A DNA stretch of 64,000 nucleotides from Ligustrum vulgare (taxonomy: Eukaryota; Streptophyta; Magnoliopsida; Lamiales; Oleaceae), in the NCBI GenBank assembly GCA_963555705.1, contig OY743180.1, forward strand, positions 40,084,129 through 40,148,128. The letters are read 5' to 3'. Numbering within the stretch: position 1 is the first letter of the stretch; the number at the start of each line of letters is the position of its first letter. The notes beneath the pieces are model-generated. The model had not been told where the DNA came from. It saw nothing but the letters and a program-made list of their open reading frames with translations, and searched no databases. Made by a program: the position numbers and the translations under genes. Positions 49,082 through 60,500 of this stretch are shown one piece after another.

Positions 49082-49759
49082 TCATAAAGTTAAGTTTACA
49101 TTAACCGGACTCCATTTTCGCTTGATTCCCCTTCCTTGCGACCAATCTATCTTAACCCCTGCTGGATCTTGTATTGAGATATATGACTGCAGCTTATCCA
49201 GTAGTTCATCAATAGTAGGAGCAGAAATAAGAAGCCTTCTGGAAAATGGAGAGATGAATCCCTGTTCCACAGCATAATCAAGAAAGGTTAACAAGCCATC
49301 AAAGAAATTGTTAACATTCAAAAGCCCAATAGGCTTAGTATGGAGATCTAGTTGAGCCCATGAGGTAATGTTAAAGATTTCTTCTAAGGTACCAAAACCT
49401 CCGGGCAAGGCTATAAAGGCATCAGAACCATATAGCATACAAGTTATGCGTTCATGGATGGATAAGGTTTGAACTTCATGCCCTCGTGTTTTTCCTGCAA
49501 CATCTACCAAAGGGACAGGTATGACACCGATTACTTTTGATTTCTCTGCAAGAGCAGATTGGGAAACACAACCCATTAGACCACTGCTACCACCCCCATA
49601 CACAAGAGTGATACCTTTTTCCCCCAGTTTCTTTCCAAGATCTACGGCCGCTTCTAGATAACTGAAGCCTTTCCCCACTTTTGATCCACAAAATACACAA
49701 ATAGTTTTGATCTGTCGAAGTTTTGGTGCTTCCGTCTTTGATAGTATAGAAGAGAAAAC
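49082..49759 (-). CDS. LOG-like (lysine-decarboxylase-family) protein, no introns
   Basis: LOG enzymes release active cytokinin bases from their riboside monophosphates. The frame is open from after TAA at 49760-49762 to TGA at 49082-49084. It has the N-terminal ICVFCGS block (49682-49702), the VYGGGSSGLMG block, the signature PGGFGTLEE (92-100 counting from GTG 49678) and the conserved end GLLNVNNFFDGLLTFLD. Arg of the usual MHxRK motif is present (IHERIT) but Lys is not. Plant LOG genes have several introns; none is here, which suggests capture from an mRNA. No in-frame ATG precedes ICVFCGS, so the start is lost, non-AUG, or supplied by splicing. It resembles the divergent plant LOG-like branch more than LOG1-LOG7. 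Confidence 0.82.
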   Translation of the reverse strand, partial: VFSSILSKTEAPKLRQIKTICVFCGSKVGKGFSYLEAAVDLGKKLGEKGITLVYGGGSSGLMGCVSQSALAEKSKVIGVIPVPLVDVAGKTRGHEVQTLSIHERITCMLYGSDAFIALPGGFGTLEEIFNITSWAQLDLHTKPIGLLNVNNFFDGLLTFLDYAVEQGFISPFSRRLLISAPTIDELLDKLQSYISIQDPAGVKIDWSQGRGIKRKWSPVNVNLTL

Positions 49760-50045
49760 TTACCAAGAAGATGTGATTTTGGGATGCCTGAACTATGAAA
49801 TATGTTTGGCTATTTAAAGCCGGAAAAATTTACTGTTTTTGATTGATTCTGAAAAAGTAAAGATTTACTTTTGACAAAATCAGCCTACTTTTGACTATTT
49901 TATCAAAGCTTTCATCTTTCGGTGATTTATTTTCCAGCTTTATCAAACCTCGAGAAAGGAAAATATATTTTTACCAACCTTTATCAAAACGCGTGAAAGG
50001 AAACAGAAGAATATTTTAAATATGTATCAAGAGATTTACCTTATA

Positions 50046-50591
50046 TCAATGCTGATTTGCCACAACCTCATTGTGTAAAACAGACTGGCAGATAGGATCT
50101 TTTGCAGTTATATTTTTGAGACTATAATGATTTTTGTCTTCGTTAAACTGAGCGTATAAGGAGAGAAGTTCACGTTGCACATAACCACTTGGGTGCGTCT
50201 CAAGAGTCAGTCGAATATCATCCAAAGACTCCTTACTCAGTCCACCCTTTATGAATTTGATTTTATCATCCCGATTAGTAGAAGAATATCCTACTGTTTT
50301 GCAACGAGTATCACAGTTCCAACGAGCACATTTGTAGCAACCATTCAGCCTTTTTGCTCTTCGTTTCTTTGCGAAGGTGCTTTTGCCTAAACCAGGCATG
50401 TGCTTTGGAAATGTCATAGGTAATTCACCAGATAATCGAACTTTTGCTTCGATCAACCAGCGAACATCTTCTGGAATACCATGAGCCATCAGCAACCTCA
50501 ACCTTTCGAGCCTAATTCGATAAATTTTTCTCAGATCATTCATAGGAAGATTGGAATAATACTTGCGAATGTTTGAAAGGATGATATCCAT
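50046..50591 (-). CDS. Viral-type nucleic-acid-binding protein (basic + Cys4 finger)
   Basis: An intact 181-aa frame from ATG (50589-50591) to TGA. Residues 70-97 read GKSTFAKKRRAKRLNGCYKC then ARWNCDTRC: a Gly-Lys-Ser, a basic stretch and Cys at 85, 88, 93 and 97. This layout is the hallmark of the small cysteine-rich RNA-binding proteins encoded at the 3' end of carla-, viti- and trichovirus genomes (Betaflexiviridae). Residues 1-60 are helical-looking with many Arg/Leu; the region after 110 (DDKIKFIKGG) also fits that group loosely. TTTAAATAG and TATACC lie 30-50 bases upstream. It is in the same orientation as the LOG-like frame, 290 bp upstream of it. A host protein with a convergent finger is the alternative. 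Confidence 0.6.
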   Translation of the reverse strand: MDIILSNIRKYYSNLPMNDLRKIYRIRLERLRLLMAHGIPEDVRWLIEAKVRLSGELPMTFPKHMPGLGKSTFAKKRRAKRLNGCYKCARWNCDTRCKTVGYSSTNRDDKIKFIKGGLSKESLDDIRLTLETHPSGYVQRELLSLYAQFNEDKNHYSLKNITAKDPICQSVLHNEVVANQH

Positions 50592-51319
50592 TTTTGATGG
50601 ATCTAACCTCTTCCCAACATGATCTATTTAAAGGTATAAAGGAACTAAGTGGATCCATCTGATATTGATTCCAGCAAGAAAGCGCGGAATAGAATAATGA
50701 AAAGAAGAGACAAGAATTAATGCGCTGTTTAATTTTATCGATAAAGGAAGATTTGATGATAAGATTTTGAGATACAGAATATTTTCTTGGATTTGGTACT
50801 GATATTTTAGGTATAATAATAAGTAATTAAGGTATGGTGTGATGATACGTGAATACGTGAAAGTGAAATAAGGACCGTATCGAATCAGAATTCATAAGTA
50901 TGTACAAGTGAAAGAAATACCTTGCGGGAAATGTTGTGACAATTAAGTGAAGAATTTTAGTTATTTGGGAGCTAATTATTTATTTGAATTTTGCAGAACG
51001 TTTTGGTTACAAATATGGGAAAAGATAAGCTGATGATATTATGTTGATTGATGAATAATATGTTTGGATATATTACATAGGGAATATTCAGGTAACCATT
51101 TTATTTACTTTGGGACATTTGGTGATAAGAAGAAATGACTAATTATTATGGTATGATATGTTAGTAAAGATTTATTGAAATTTTAGAGATATTAATACGA
51201 ATATTTGAGGTCACATGATACGATGATAAGTGACAGGTTACATGAGTACTACAAGACATGATGAAATATCACATACGATTGGGAATTTTCCTTTTGAGTC
51301 AGAATTTATGAGTAGACAC

Positions 51320-51470
51320 ATATGTCTATTATTGATAGAAAAGTCCATGTTTTTAAGAAAAACAAAGATATGCATTTAATCAAAGTCCAGTGGGTTAAAT
51401 ATAGTAGCAATGATACTACCTAAGAGAAGAAGAGAAGAGATTCTGATTAAGTGTTCAGAAATCATAAGAT
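51320..51470 (+). pseudogene. Chromodomain scrap of a gypsy polyprotein
   Basis: The plus strand reads SIIDRKVHVFKKNKDMHLIK then VQWVKYSSNDTT and a TAA. It parallels the chromodomain start IVERKNYVLRNKEIPLVKVQ of the element at 5221-9505. It lies just before the AATTTCGAGGACGAAATTAT motif and polypurine tract, the normal place for the end of pol. It shows that the gene-carrying element derives from a chromovirus by internal replacement. Confidence 0.65.
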
Positions 51471-51500
51471 CAAGTAAGTTTAATTTCGAGGACGAAATTA

Positions 51501-51517
51501 TTTTAAGAGGGTAAGTT
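51501..51517 (+). other. Polypurine tract
   Basis: TTTTAAGAGGGTAAGTT directly before the 3' LTR start TGTAGCGACC. Confidence 0.7.
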
Positions 51518-51823
51518 TGTAGCGACCAAGAATTTTTACGCGATTAATAATTATTTTAATAGAAAATCGTGTCGCTACTATTTCACCCATTTTTATTGAG
51601 TTAACGCAGCGACGTATTCGTATAGCCAAGTCAAGAAATAATCGAGATCGTTCGATTTTAAATTAAATTCCGAATTTCTAAAAATATCTCCATTCTCTTG
51701 ATTTAAAGTATATTAAGTCCAAATACTTAATTCAATGTTATCCCAATATTTATTTATACAAAAATTACTTTTATTATTTAAATTAAGAAAATATATGCAA
51801 GCATGAGAGGTTCCATTATATGT

Positions 51824-52369
51824 AATCATGAAGAGCATAATATTTGTATAAAAAATGGAAAAGTATATGAATGATTTATATACTCCATTATTTATAATCA
51901 TGAAGAGCATAATATTTGTATAAATATGGAAAAGTATATGAATGATTTATATACTCCATTATATATAATCATGAAGAGCATAATATTTGTATAAATATGG
52001 AAAAGTATATGAATGATTTATATACTCCATTATATATAATCATGAAGAGCATAATATTTGTATAAATATGAAAAAGTATATGAATGATTGATAAGACTCC
52101 ATTATATGTAATCATGAAGAGCATAATATTTGTATAAAAAATGGAAAAGTATATGAATGATTTATATACTCCATTATATGTAATCATGAAGAGCATAATA
52201 TTTGTATAAAAAATGGAAAAGTATATGAATGATTTATATACTCCATTATATATAATCATGAAGAGCATAATATTTGTATAAATATGGAAAAATATATGAA
52301 TGATTGATAGACTCCATTATATATAATCATGAAGAGCATATTATTTGTATAAATATGGAAAAGTATATG
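51824..52369. repeat. 71-72-bp tandem array in the 3' LTR
   Basis: Same eight-unit array as 45370-45915. Confidence 0.92.
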
Positions 52370-52600
52370 AATGGTGCTTTACTTTAAGAAAAGGATGTGT
52401 TAAAATTAATAGAATTGAATGATTATGTTTACAATATGCCAACTTTATACATCTATTTAAACCCATCTCTTTTACACACAACTCTACACATATACACTTA
52501 TTTCCAATCTCTTGACAAAATCCACAAGTAAGAGAAATTCAAGGTGGTCAAGAAAGTTTTGGTTCGTTTACTACTACACTTCATTTTAATCTTTTAAAAG

Positions 52601-53054
52601 GTAAGTATATCTTATGTTTTTATGTAAAGTAAGTATGTTTTTATGAAATGTAAGTATATCTTATGTTTTTATGTAAAGTAAGTATGTTTTTATGAAATGT
52701 AAGTATATCTTATGTTTTTATGTAAAGTAAGTATGTTTTTATGAAATGTAAGTATATCTTATGTTTTTATGTAAAGTAAGTATGTTTTTATGAAATGTAA
52801 GTATATCTTATGTTTTTATGTAAAGTAAGTATGTTTTTATGAAATGTAAGTATATCTTATGTTTTTATGTAAAGTAAGTATGTTTTTATGTAAAGTAAGT
52901 ATATCTTATGTTTTTATGTAAAGTAAGTATGTTTTTATGAAATGTAAATATATCTTATGTTTTTATGTAAAGTAAGTATGTTTTTATGAAATGTAAATAT
53001 ACCTTATGTTTTTAAGAAAAGTAAGTATGTTTTTATGAAAAGTAAAATACCTTA
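52601..53054 (+). repeat. 49-bp GTAAGTAT array, 3' LTR
   Basis: Same array as 46147-46600, with the same unit order and degenerate end. Confidence 0.92.
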
Positions 53055-53587
53055 TGTTTTTAACGAAAATGTTTGGATCATTGCTATGAAATAAATCTCA
53101 CAAGATTGCTATGGGTCCCATATGATATGTTTATGATTATGCTAAGGGTACCGGAGTTTAGTAGCGCTACACATAAGAATTCTTGCCATTTAAGTTCGGT
53201 AAAATTCTTGTGTCTCCCTATATTTATGAGTATTTCGATCCTATCCTATGTTATGATGAAAATGATCCATATGCTTTCAAAAGAAAATTTATGCTTGGTA
53301 TACTTACTGGGATTTTATAAATCTCACTCCACGATATTTACCATTTTCAGATAATTGAAGGTTCGAGGCGGTCAACATGGAAGTGACAAAAGTGGTTAAG
53401 ATTGATGAGATAATTATGTTGAACTTTATGTAAGAAGATTATGTTCTATTTTTATTCACAAATAAAATTATGGGATTCTAAATTATTCTTTTGAATAATT
53501 TTACATTACTATTTAAGTCTCGATAATATGATATGAGTCACTTTTAGTGGCACTCGAATGGTCGAGAATTCGGGTCGTCACACACCC

Positions 53588-53830
53588 ACCCCACCCCACC
53601 TCACCCCACATGTAAAGTCACACAAAGTCACAATTCGATCACAATTACAAATTTAGTTGCAAAAGTCGCCCCTCCCCACTTCACCCCTCATGCAAAGTCA
53701 CAGCTTGTCACACAAAGTTATAGATGGTCACACACGATCACAATTTGGTCACAATTACAAATTAGTTGCAAAACCCCATACGTCCTCGTCCAATGATCAC
53801 ACAAAGTCATAGATGGACACAATTTCTAAT
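53588..53830. repeat. Degenerate CACAAAGTCACAATT tract, right part
   Basis: Continues the tract of 44030-45063 with the units CACAAAGTCACAATTCGATC, ACAATTACAAATTTAGTTGC and CCCCACCTCACCCC. 53831-54084 is ordinary AT-rich sequence with nothing recognised. Confidence 0.65.
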
Positions 53831-54084
53831 ATAATTAATCATGATCATTCATAGTTGGTCATATATTATTTATTTATTGGTCACAACTTACTCGTTTTCT
53901 TGGTCTCGGTTAGTCAAATTTTTTTGTCACAATTATCTAATAATTTGTCATATTTCGTCTCGTCATAAGTCGCACAAAACAAGTTAGGTCGGCCCAAAAA
54001 AGAAACTAGTTAGGCCCAATTGCAACCCGACCCAAACCAATAAAACCAATAGTAGAAAACCTCCGGGACTTGATGCAAATCACT

Positions 54085-55352
54085 AGGGCTGAACAAAAAA
54101 ATCGGTAAACAGTAAACCGAATCGAAAACTTTGGTTCGATTCCACGTAGATCCGCCAATATTTTAAAACCAAACCATTTCAAAATGGTTTGATTTATATT
54201 TCAAAATTTAAAAACCATTTAAACCAAATCAAACCGCTAATTTTTTAATTAAAAATTAATTTTTATTCATTTAAGTTTAGAGTTTTTCCACCAAAAAAAA
54301 CTCAAATTTATCTAATGAATAAAATTTTTCCTAGTTTTAAAAAAAAGTTCTCGTCTAATGCCCAACAACAAAATCTCATTAACCTATAACTGATACACCC
54401 TTTAACAGTATATTCCAACCCTAAAAGTCTTTTTAATTGAAATCCAAAACTAAAACGTTTCAACTTCCTAATTCAATTAGTCATTTTCTATTTTCATTCG
54501 CCTTCTTTGCTTCTCCTTTTAACTTCTAAGTTCCTCTCCATTAATGTCAATTAAATTCTTAGAACAATAGACATGGACGATACGTGTACTTCCAATTTCT
54601 TCCTATATTTGATTTTATTTTGGATAATTAGGAAAGATTTTTCGATCGATATCAAAAAGTTCAAATCAGGGTAAGAATTTGAATATTACATGTTTAAATT
54701 TCTTTGCAAGCAATATCATTCAATTATTTTATTTTTTAGAATTTATTCATTGTTGAATTTTGAAATCTGGACAACAAAGTTAAGACCAACAAGAAGAGAG
54801 CAAAGGTAAAATATAATTATTATAAAAAATTGTATAAGTATCATATTAAAAATTTCGTGATTAGCACTTTATGGAATCATATCACACATCTACGCAAGAA
54901 GCATCCTTATATGATTACAGACAAAATGTAAAAAAGAATGACGATCTATTATATATCTAAGACTAGTGATTTTTCTAAAAATCTTGGTGACGATGACCTG
55001 CCATGTTTGTTCGAAAAGAAATTATGGAACAAATATAGTGCAATTACAATTATTTTTTCAACTTCATATTTTTATTTCGAATTGGAAATAAATATGAATG
55101 AATTTAATATCTAACATTATTAATTCACGTATTAACTTATTTTATCTTTATATTAAAATATATGAATTAATTTAATATCTAAAATATATTATGTCGATAA
55201 GAAAAAATCATGAATTAAAATCGAATCAATCAGCGAAAAATGATTTGGTTTAATTTGTAAAATGAATTGATTTTGTTTGATTTGAAAAATTATCGGATCA
55301 CAATGATTTGATTTGAAAATATTTTAAAAACTGCTCGACAAAGTTCACCCCT
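54085..55352. mobile_element. Possible decayed hAT-like element
   Basis: AGGGCTGAAC at the left and GTTCACCCCT at the right are inverted with one mismatch. Both subterminal regions have inverted AAACCGAA/AAACCAAATC and TTTGGTTTAA/TTTGATTTG units, as in the 23198 element. No convincing target duplication was found and no transposase is readable. Confidence 0.4.
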
Positions 55353-57278
55353 GCGAATGGCGTTCTAGTTGTAGACAAGACTGAGAATCGAAGTGTCGAC
55401 ATTTCTCTTTCCCCAAACCCTCCTTCTCGCCCAAACCTTCCCCTGCACCGCCGCCCGCCTCCTGCCCTCCGGCCTCTACACACACTTGACAATCACTGCG
55501 TCTGCGTATCTGCGATTCTTGAGGCCTGGAGGTTGCCGACTCGCCGGTAAAATTCTTTCTTCTCTAACATCGAGACTTCGAGGTTATTTTTCAGATCGAT
55601 TCAAGTCTCAAGATGCTTTTTATGTTTACATCTCCCATTCAGTTTTCTCATTATTTGTGCTCTGTAGATTTTGGGTATCGTTGCAACCTTCGTAAAAGGA
55701 TGTTCATATGCTTACAATACATTTCATTTCATTTTGCACATCCTCATTGAGTCATTGTTGTGACTTAAGATTTTATTTGTGTCGGGTAGACACAAATTTC
55801 AAAAATTTTGGAAGGCTTGCTGAAAAATAGGTAGTGGGATTATCTTTAAAAAATTGAAACTTGCACTAATTTGATAGTTAAACCGAAGTCCATTATTGTT
55901 TGGGGCTTTTTTAGAAATAATAAGTCACACCCAAACATGCTCCTTTCTGTGTGATTTTTCAACATATCAAGTATCAGAATTTCATGAGAATAGAACCAAA
56001 AGTATGCTAAATATTGAGTTAATAAATTCAAGGTCTGTCAAGATATTTACTATAGAACAAATTGATAAATGAAATTGACTCTTAGTTTTTTTTAGTACAT
56101 GTGTTAGCTTGTATTTAAATTTTGGACTTTAACCTCATTCTCATATAGTCAAATTTGTATTGCAGGTTAGGGATAAGTATCTTAATTCTTCAATGCGTTG
56201 AGATTGATCAGTTGATTGCGATTTTGCAAGGTTAGTGAGAATGTGATTTTGAGATTTGAATTTGATTTTAGAATGCGAGTGATAATATCAGCTAATGGAT
56301 TTGGTCTTATTCAGTTTTCAGATTATATAATTTATATTATTCTATTTGATTTAGAGAATGTCATTTGATATTGATATTTAGAATGTGATTTTGAAATTTG
56401 AATTTGAGAATGTGAGTTATAATGTTAGATAATATGTTTTGGACTTGGTCAATTTTGGATTATGTGGTTTAGATATTAAATTATCTGATTTTGAGAATGT
56501 GATATAGATTATAAATTTATGATTTAGAATCTACTTTATAGAATGTGATGTAGATTATTAATTTATAAATTAGCTCGGCTCAGGCCCAAAAACTCACAGG
56601 TCCCCCCCCCCAAAGAAAAATTTAAAATCTAGCTGGGCCCAATATAAAATTTTGAATTCGCTGTGTCATCATCATGTATAAATTTCAGATTTTAGAATTT
56701 TGTTAGATTTCAAATTTTAAATGTGCATTATAGATTTGGGTAATGCATATATGTATGTATAAGTTATAGATAGATTTAAGATTTCTGAAATCATGAGGGT
56801 TATGATATTGGTTAATTGTTGGTATGGTATTTGAAGTTATATAATGGTTATTTTCAAATTTGGGATTTGTAAGAATTTAGAGTATCTTGATTTAACTTTT
56901 AGTTGAGATTCAAAATAAATGATTAATTTCAGATTTATGAATGGTTAGATTTGTTAATTGAATATTTTGTAAAGTTTAAGCTTAAGTTACATACTATAAT
57001 TTGAAATTGAGTATATTGATAAGTAATGAATTTCCCAAGTTTGCATTGAAATTGACCTCTTATTTCGAATATGATATTATATGTGTTTGACATCACTTAA
57101 GGACACATTTGAAATAAAATTGTGAGCCACATAGAAATCTTAACCTCGTTTAAGAGTTTAGAACGTGTTTGTGAATTGAAAGTTATACTTTATTGATGAA
57201 TGGAAAATTAGGACATTTAGTATAGTGGGAGCAATCGTTGATCTATAAGGAAACCCGGATCGTTACACACACTCTTCT
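55353..57278. other. Non-coding stretch upstream of PIG-U copy 2
   Basis: 55390-55560 is more GC-rich with a GGTAAAATTC donor-like site after GACTCGCCG and could be the leader exon of a gene, but no protein family is recognised in its 100-aa open frame. 55700-57265 is AT-rich with many GAATTTGAGAATGTGA-like repeats (56230-56560). It ends ACCCGGATCGTTACA, which looks like the 3' terminus of a gypsy LTR abutting the PIG-U leader; its start was not found. Confidence 0.4.
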
Positions 57279-57471
57279 ATGGGATCTGGAACTATCAGAA
57301 TGGAGGAGAAAACAAGGAACAACATTAATGAAAAGAAGTTAGGGTTTTGGAAATGGGCAATTGCTTCCATAGTATTCAGATTAATTCTGATTTACTTCCC
57401 CCAAAATCTCAAACTCTCATCTCGTCCGGAAGTCTCGACTCCGGTCACCAGCATCCGCCGACGTAATTACC

Positions 57472-57524
<53 letters not shown>

Positions 57525-60500
57525 CATACATATATGCGCGCACACACACACACACACATATACATAAATGTGTGCATGTATTTGCATCTTTGTTTGTGCA
57601 GTACATGAATTCTAAATGTTTTTGTGTTTTTGCTTGTAGTGGCGGAGGGATACTGGTTAAAGCAGTTATCAACGTCGCCTTATGCTGGTTTGTATAATTT
57701 GCATATAGTAGTTAATACGATTTTCATCATGTCTGGCCTTGCTTTAAAAAACTTGGGACATTTGCATAAACACCCAAAATTTTGGGGTAATTTCTTCCTT
57801 CTGGAAAGTATCCAAAATTTTCCAATTTTTTATGATACTTACAGCCTAAATACTTATGAAGAGCGTAAATTTGAGCAATGAAAAAAAATGATGTAGATTT
57901 CAGTAAAATTTTGCGAGCGATATATTTCAGTTCAAGGAGAAAAATGGTGCATCGTGCAATTATCCCTTAAAAATCACGTATGGCAATATAATTAACTTAA
58001 AACGTAATTTTCACTTTTTTTTTAACATAGAATAGATAAACAAGTCTATATGGTTAAGTGATTATTTTGGAGTGAAAAGTGCAGGTTCAATGTACCATGG
58101 ATCGCCGTTATTGCTATCAGTTTTGGGTCCTCTTACTGCAATAAAGTAAAGCTTCAATTAGCGTCCTTTCTGTTTTAAATTTATGTTATCAGCAGCAATG
58201 ATTTGTGTACAAGGAGTTCTGAGAATTGATGAATAATCACATAATGCAGGATTGAAGGGCAGCCTAATAATCTTTTATGCAGGTACCATGGCATTTTATT
58301 AAGATTTTTAATGTCTTTCTTTTTTCTCTTTGTTTTTATGCAGATTATCGTTGGGAAATACCTATTTGTTGGAAATCCTCCAGTAGTATCATGAGATGTT
58401 TATATATAAATTTTGTTTGTTATTACATTTTTTGGAGAATTATCTAGACAAAGTATCAACACATGTTTGGAAATAGTTTGGTTTCTGTGATTGCAGATTT
58501 AATCTGTGCACTTCTTATTCGTGCCATTGGACGTATTCTTCAAACAACACATGGTCAGAATTTGAAATCTTTAGGCCTTGACAAAATATTGACAGACATT
58601 GGTAATTTATTTATTTTTAGCATTGTTATTGCGCCTGTTCATTTATGATTTTATGATTTTCCATTCTGCATTCTTCCTATAGGAAACTGATGAAGTTATT
58701 TTGCAATTGTTTCTAGAGGTTATCCCATCTGGTGACATTGCTGCTCTTGTGTATTTATGGAACCCTTTCACCATATTCACCTGTGTTGGTTTTAACACAT
58801 CGCCCATTGAAAATTTGTTCGTAGTCTTGTCTCTTTATGGAGCATCTGCAGGTAAAGAAAATTCTTCCGCTTATGTTGTCCCTGGTATCACTCACAATAA
58901 TTGGACTGGAATGTATCTTGATTTTTTTCCCAATCACTTCAAAGCTTCTCCAGTTGCAAACTGGATCTGCTGATTATTGACACAAAGCATCAAGTTTATT
59001 TATTTTTGAAGTTTGTTTAGAATTCTAAATCTACTATATACAGTATTTCCAATTTGTCTACTGATCTTCAACAATTCTTATAATGTTCCACTTATGGAAA
59101 ACTGGGTTTAAGGGGGCCACCTTGCTACTTAACTCATGAGCATGAGAAAGATTACGTCAAAGTCATATATGAATCCATTTAGTAAGTCACATGACCTATG
59201 ATTCTTTCGCTTAATCTATCCAATTGTTCACCTTATGGGGAACACTGACGGTTGAATGTTACACACAACCTACTTTAGTGGAAATGTCTACTACGTGTAC
59301 TGTAGCCTTGTCATCATAATTCATAATTATTAATTAGGGAATCTATCCAATTGAATCCTTATGGGGAGCAATGACCATTGAATGTTACACACAACCTACT
59401 TGAGTGGAAATGTCTACTATGTGTGCTGTAGCCTTGTCATCATAATTCATAATCAGGGTTAGGAGAGTTGGAAAGTAAGTTTATTATTGAATTGCCTTGC
59501 AAATGATTTCATCTTCCATCAAGAGGTATATTTAGTCTTTGAACTCCTAGAAAGTAGAATAGGAACAATTTAAACGAAACAGTTTTTACAGTTTTAAAAC
59601 TTGTTGAATCCGAAGGTTTTAGGTATTATATGTAGTGCCCATGAGCTGCATATGAAGTAATCTCCTATTGCCATGTCTACTTATCACCAATCTATTTGAA
59701 CCGAGTAAGACTTGAGGGGGAGATGCCGTTTAGAGGGAATTGCTTGAATGATATTTTAGGTAAGCATTTCATGTTTTCCCCTTGTATGCTATCTTATATA
59801 TCGCGTGCTCAATGAAACCAATGTACTACATCTTTGCAAACGATTTAATATTATGTCTTGTGATGATATTATTGAATATATATGAACTTCAGTGAAATTT
59901 TAATACCATAATTGAGGTTCATAGCCTGTATTTGCTTTCTCAGGAATGACTTTGATAGGTCATTTTCTCAAATATTTGATAAGCATCATTTCCATTTATT
60001 TCCAGGTCTAACAAATTTCCATGTAAAAATTATTGACCAGAGTCGTATAATCATAGGATAATGACACATTGAATCATTATCTATCACGGCTAATTTTATG
60101 TGCAACCCAGTCATTTGATTCTGATGACGCAGGAATAGTACCACTGGCAGCTTTTGGGTGGGTTATAGCATCCCATTTGTCTCTTTATCCAGTGGTTTTG
60201 GTCATTCCGGTATGTTTTCATCAAAAATATTGTGCATAACAAAAAAAGCCGTACAACATTTCTACCTGATATTGGGAATGTTGATTAACCCATGTCCATT
60301 CAGGTGATCCTTTTATTAGGTTATTGTCCTGATATGCCCCCAAGAAAACTGTTTCTGCAAAGGGATTCACAAAAAACTGGAGCTGAAAGATCAACCAAGA
60401 ATCATGTCCAACACCGGTCATTGACAAATGAACCAGCAGAAGAAGCATTTCTGTGGTGGCGAGTAGTTCTCTTCTTTACGTGGGCATCCATATGGATAAC

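Larger units (their letters stand above)
45064..53582 (+). mobile_element. Gene-carrying LTR element without gag-pol (8.5 kb)
   Basis: Two 2065-bp LTRs (45064-47128 and 51518-53582) with exact CACCC target duplications (45059-45063, 53583-53587), a tRNA-Met primer site (47131-47141) and a polypurine tract (51501-51517). The LTRs show no difference in the segments I compared, so the insertion is very young. The 4.39-kb interior has no gag, protease, RT or integrase; only a chromodomain scrap (51320-51470) shows descent from a chromovirus-like gypsy element. It carries two intact antisense reading frames: LOG-like (49082-49759) and a viral-type nucleic-acid-binding protein (50046-50591). Parts of the interior match the minus-strand element at 12251-22010. 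It must have moved with proteins supplied in trans. Confidence 0.9.
51518..53582 (+). repeat. 3' LTR of the gene-carrying element
   Basis: Same length (2065 bp) and array structure as the 5' LTR, offset by 6454; open frames in both LTRs translate identically. It is followed by CACCC. Confidence 0.93.

Noticed and set aside
48978..49277. 99-aa plus-strand frame across the hairpins and the LOG end
   Set aside because: Antisense to the conserved LOG C-terminus, which explains the open frame.
50175..50390. 71-aa plus-strand frame opposite the viral-type protein
   Set aside because: Shadow of the minus-strand frame; no family resemblance.
55393..55695. 100-aa frame in the GC-rich segment upstream of PIG-U copy 2
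   Set aside because: Composition fits a leader exon, but no conserved motif and the opposite strand is open as well (55298-55492).
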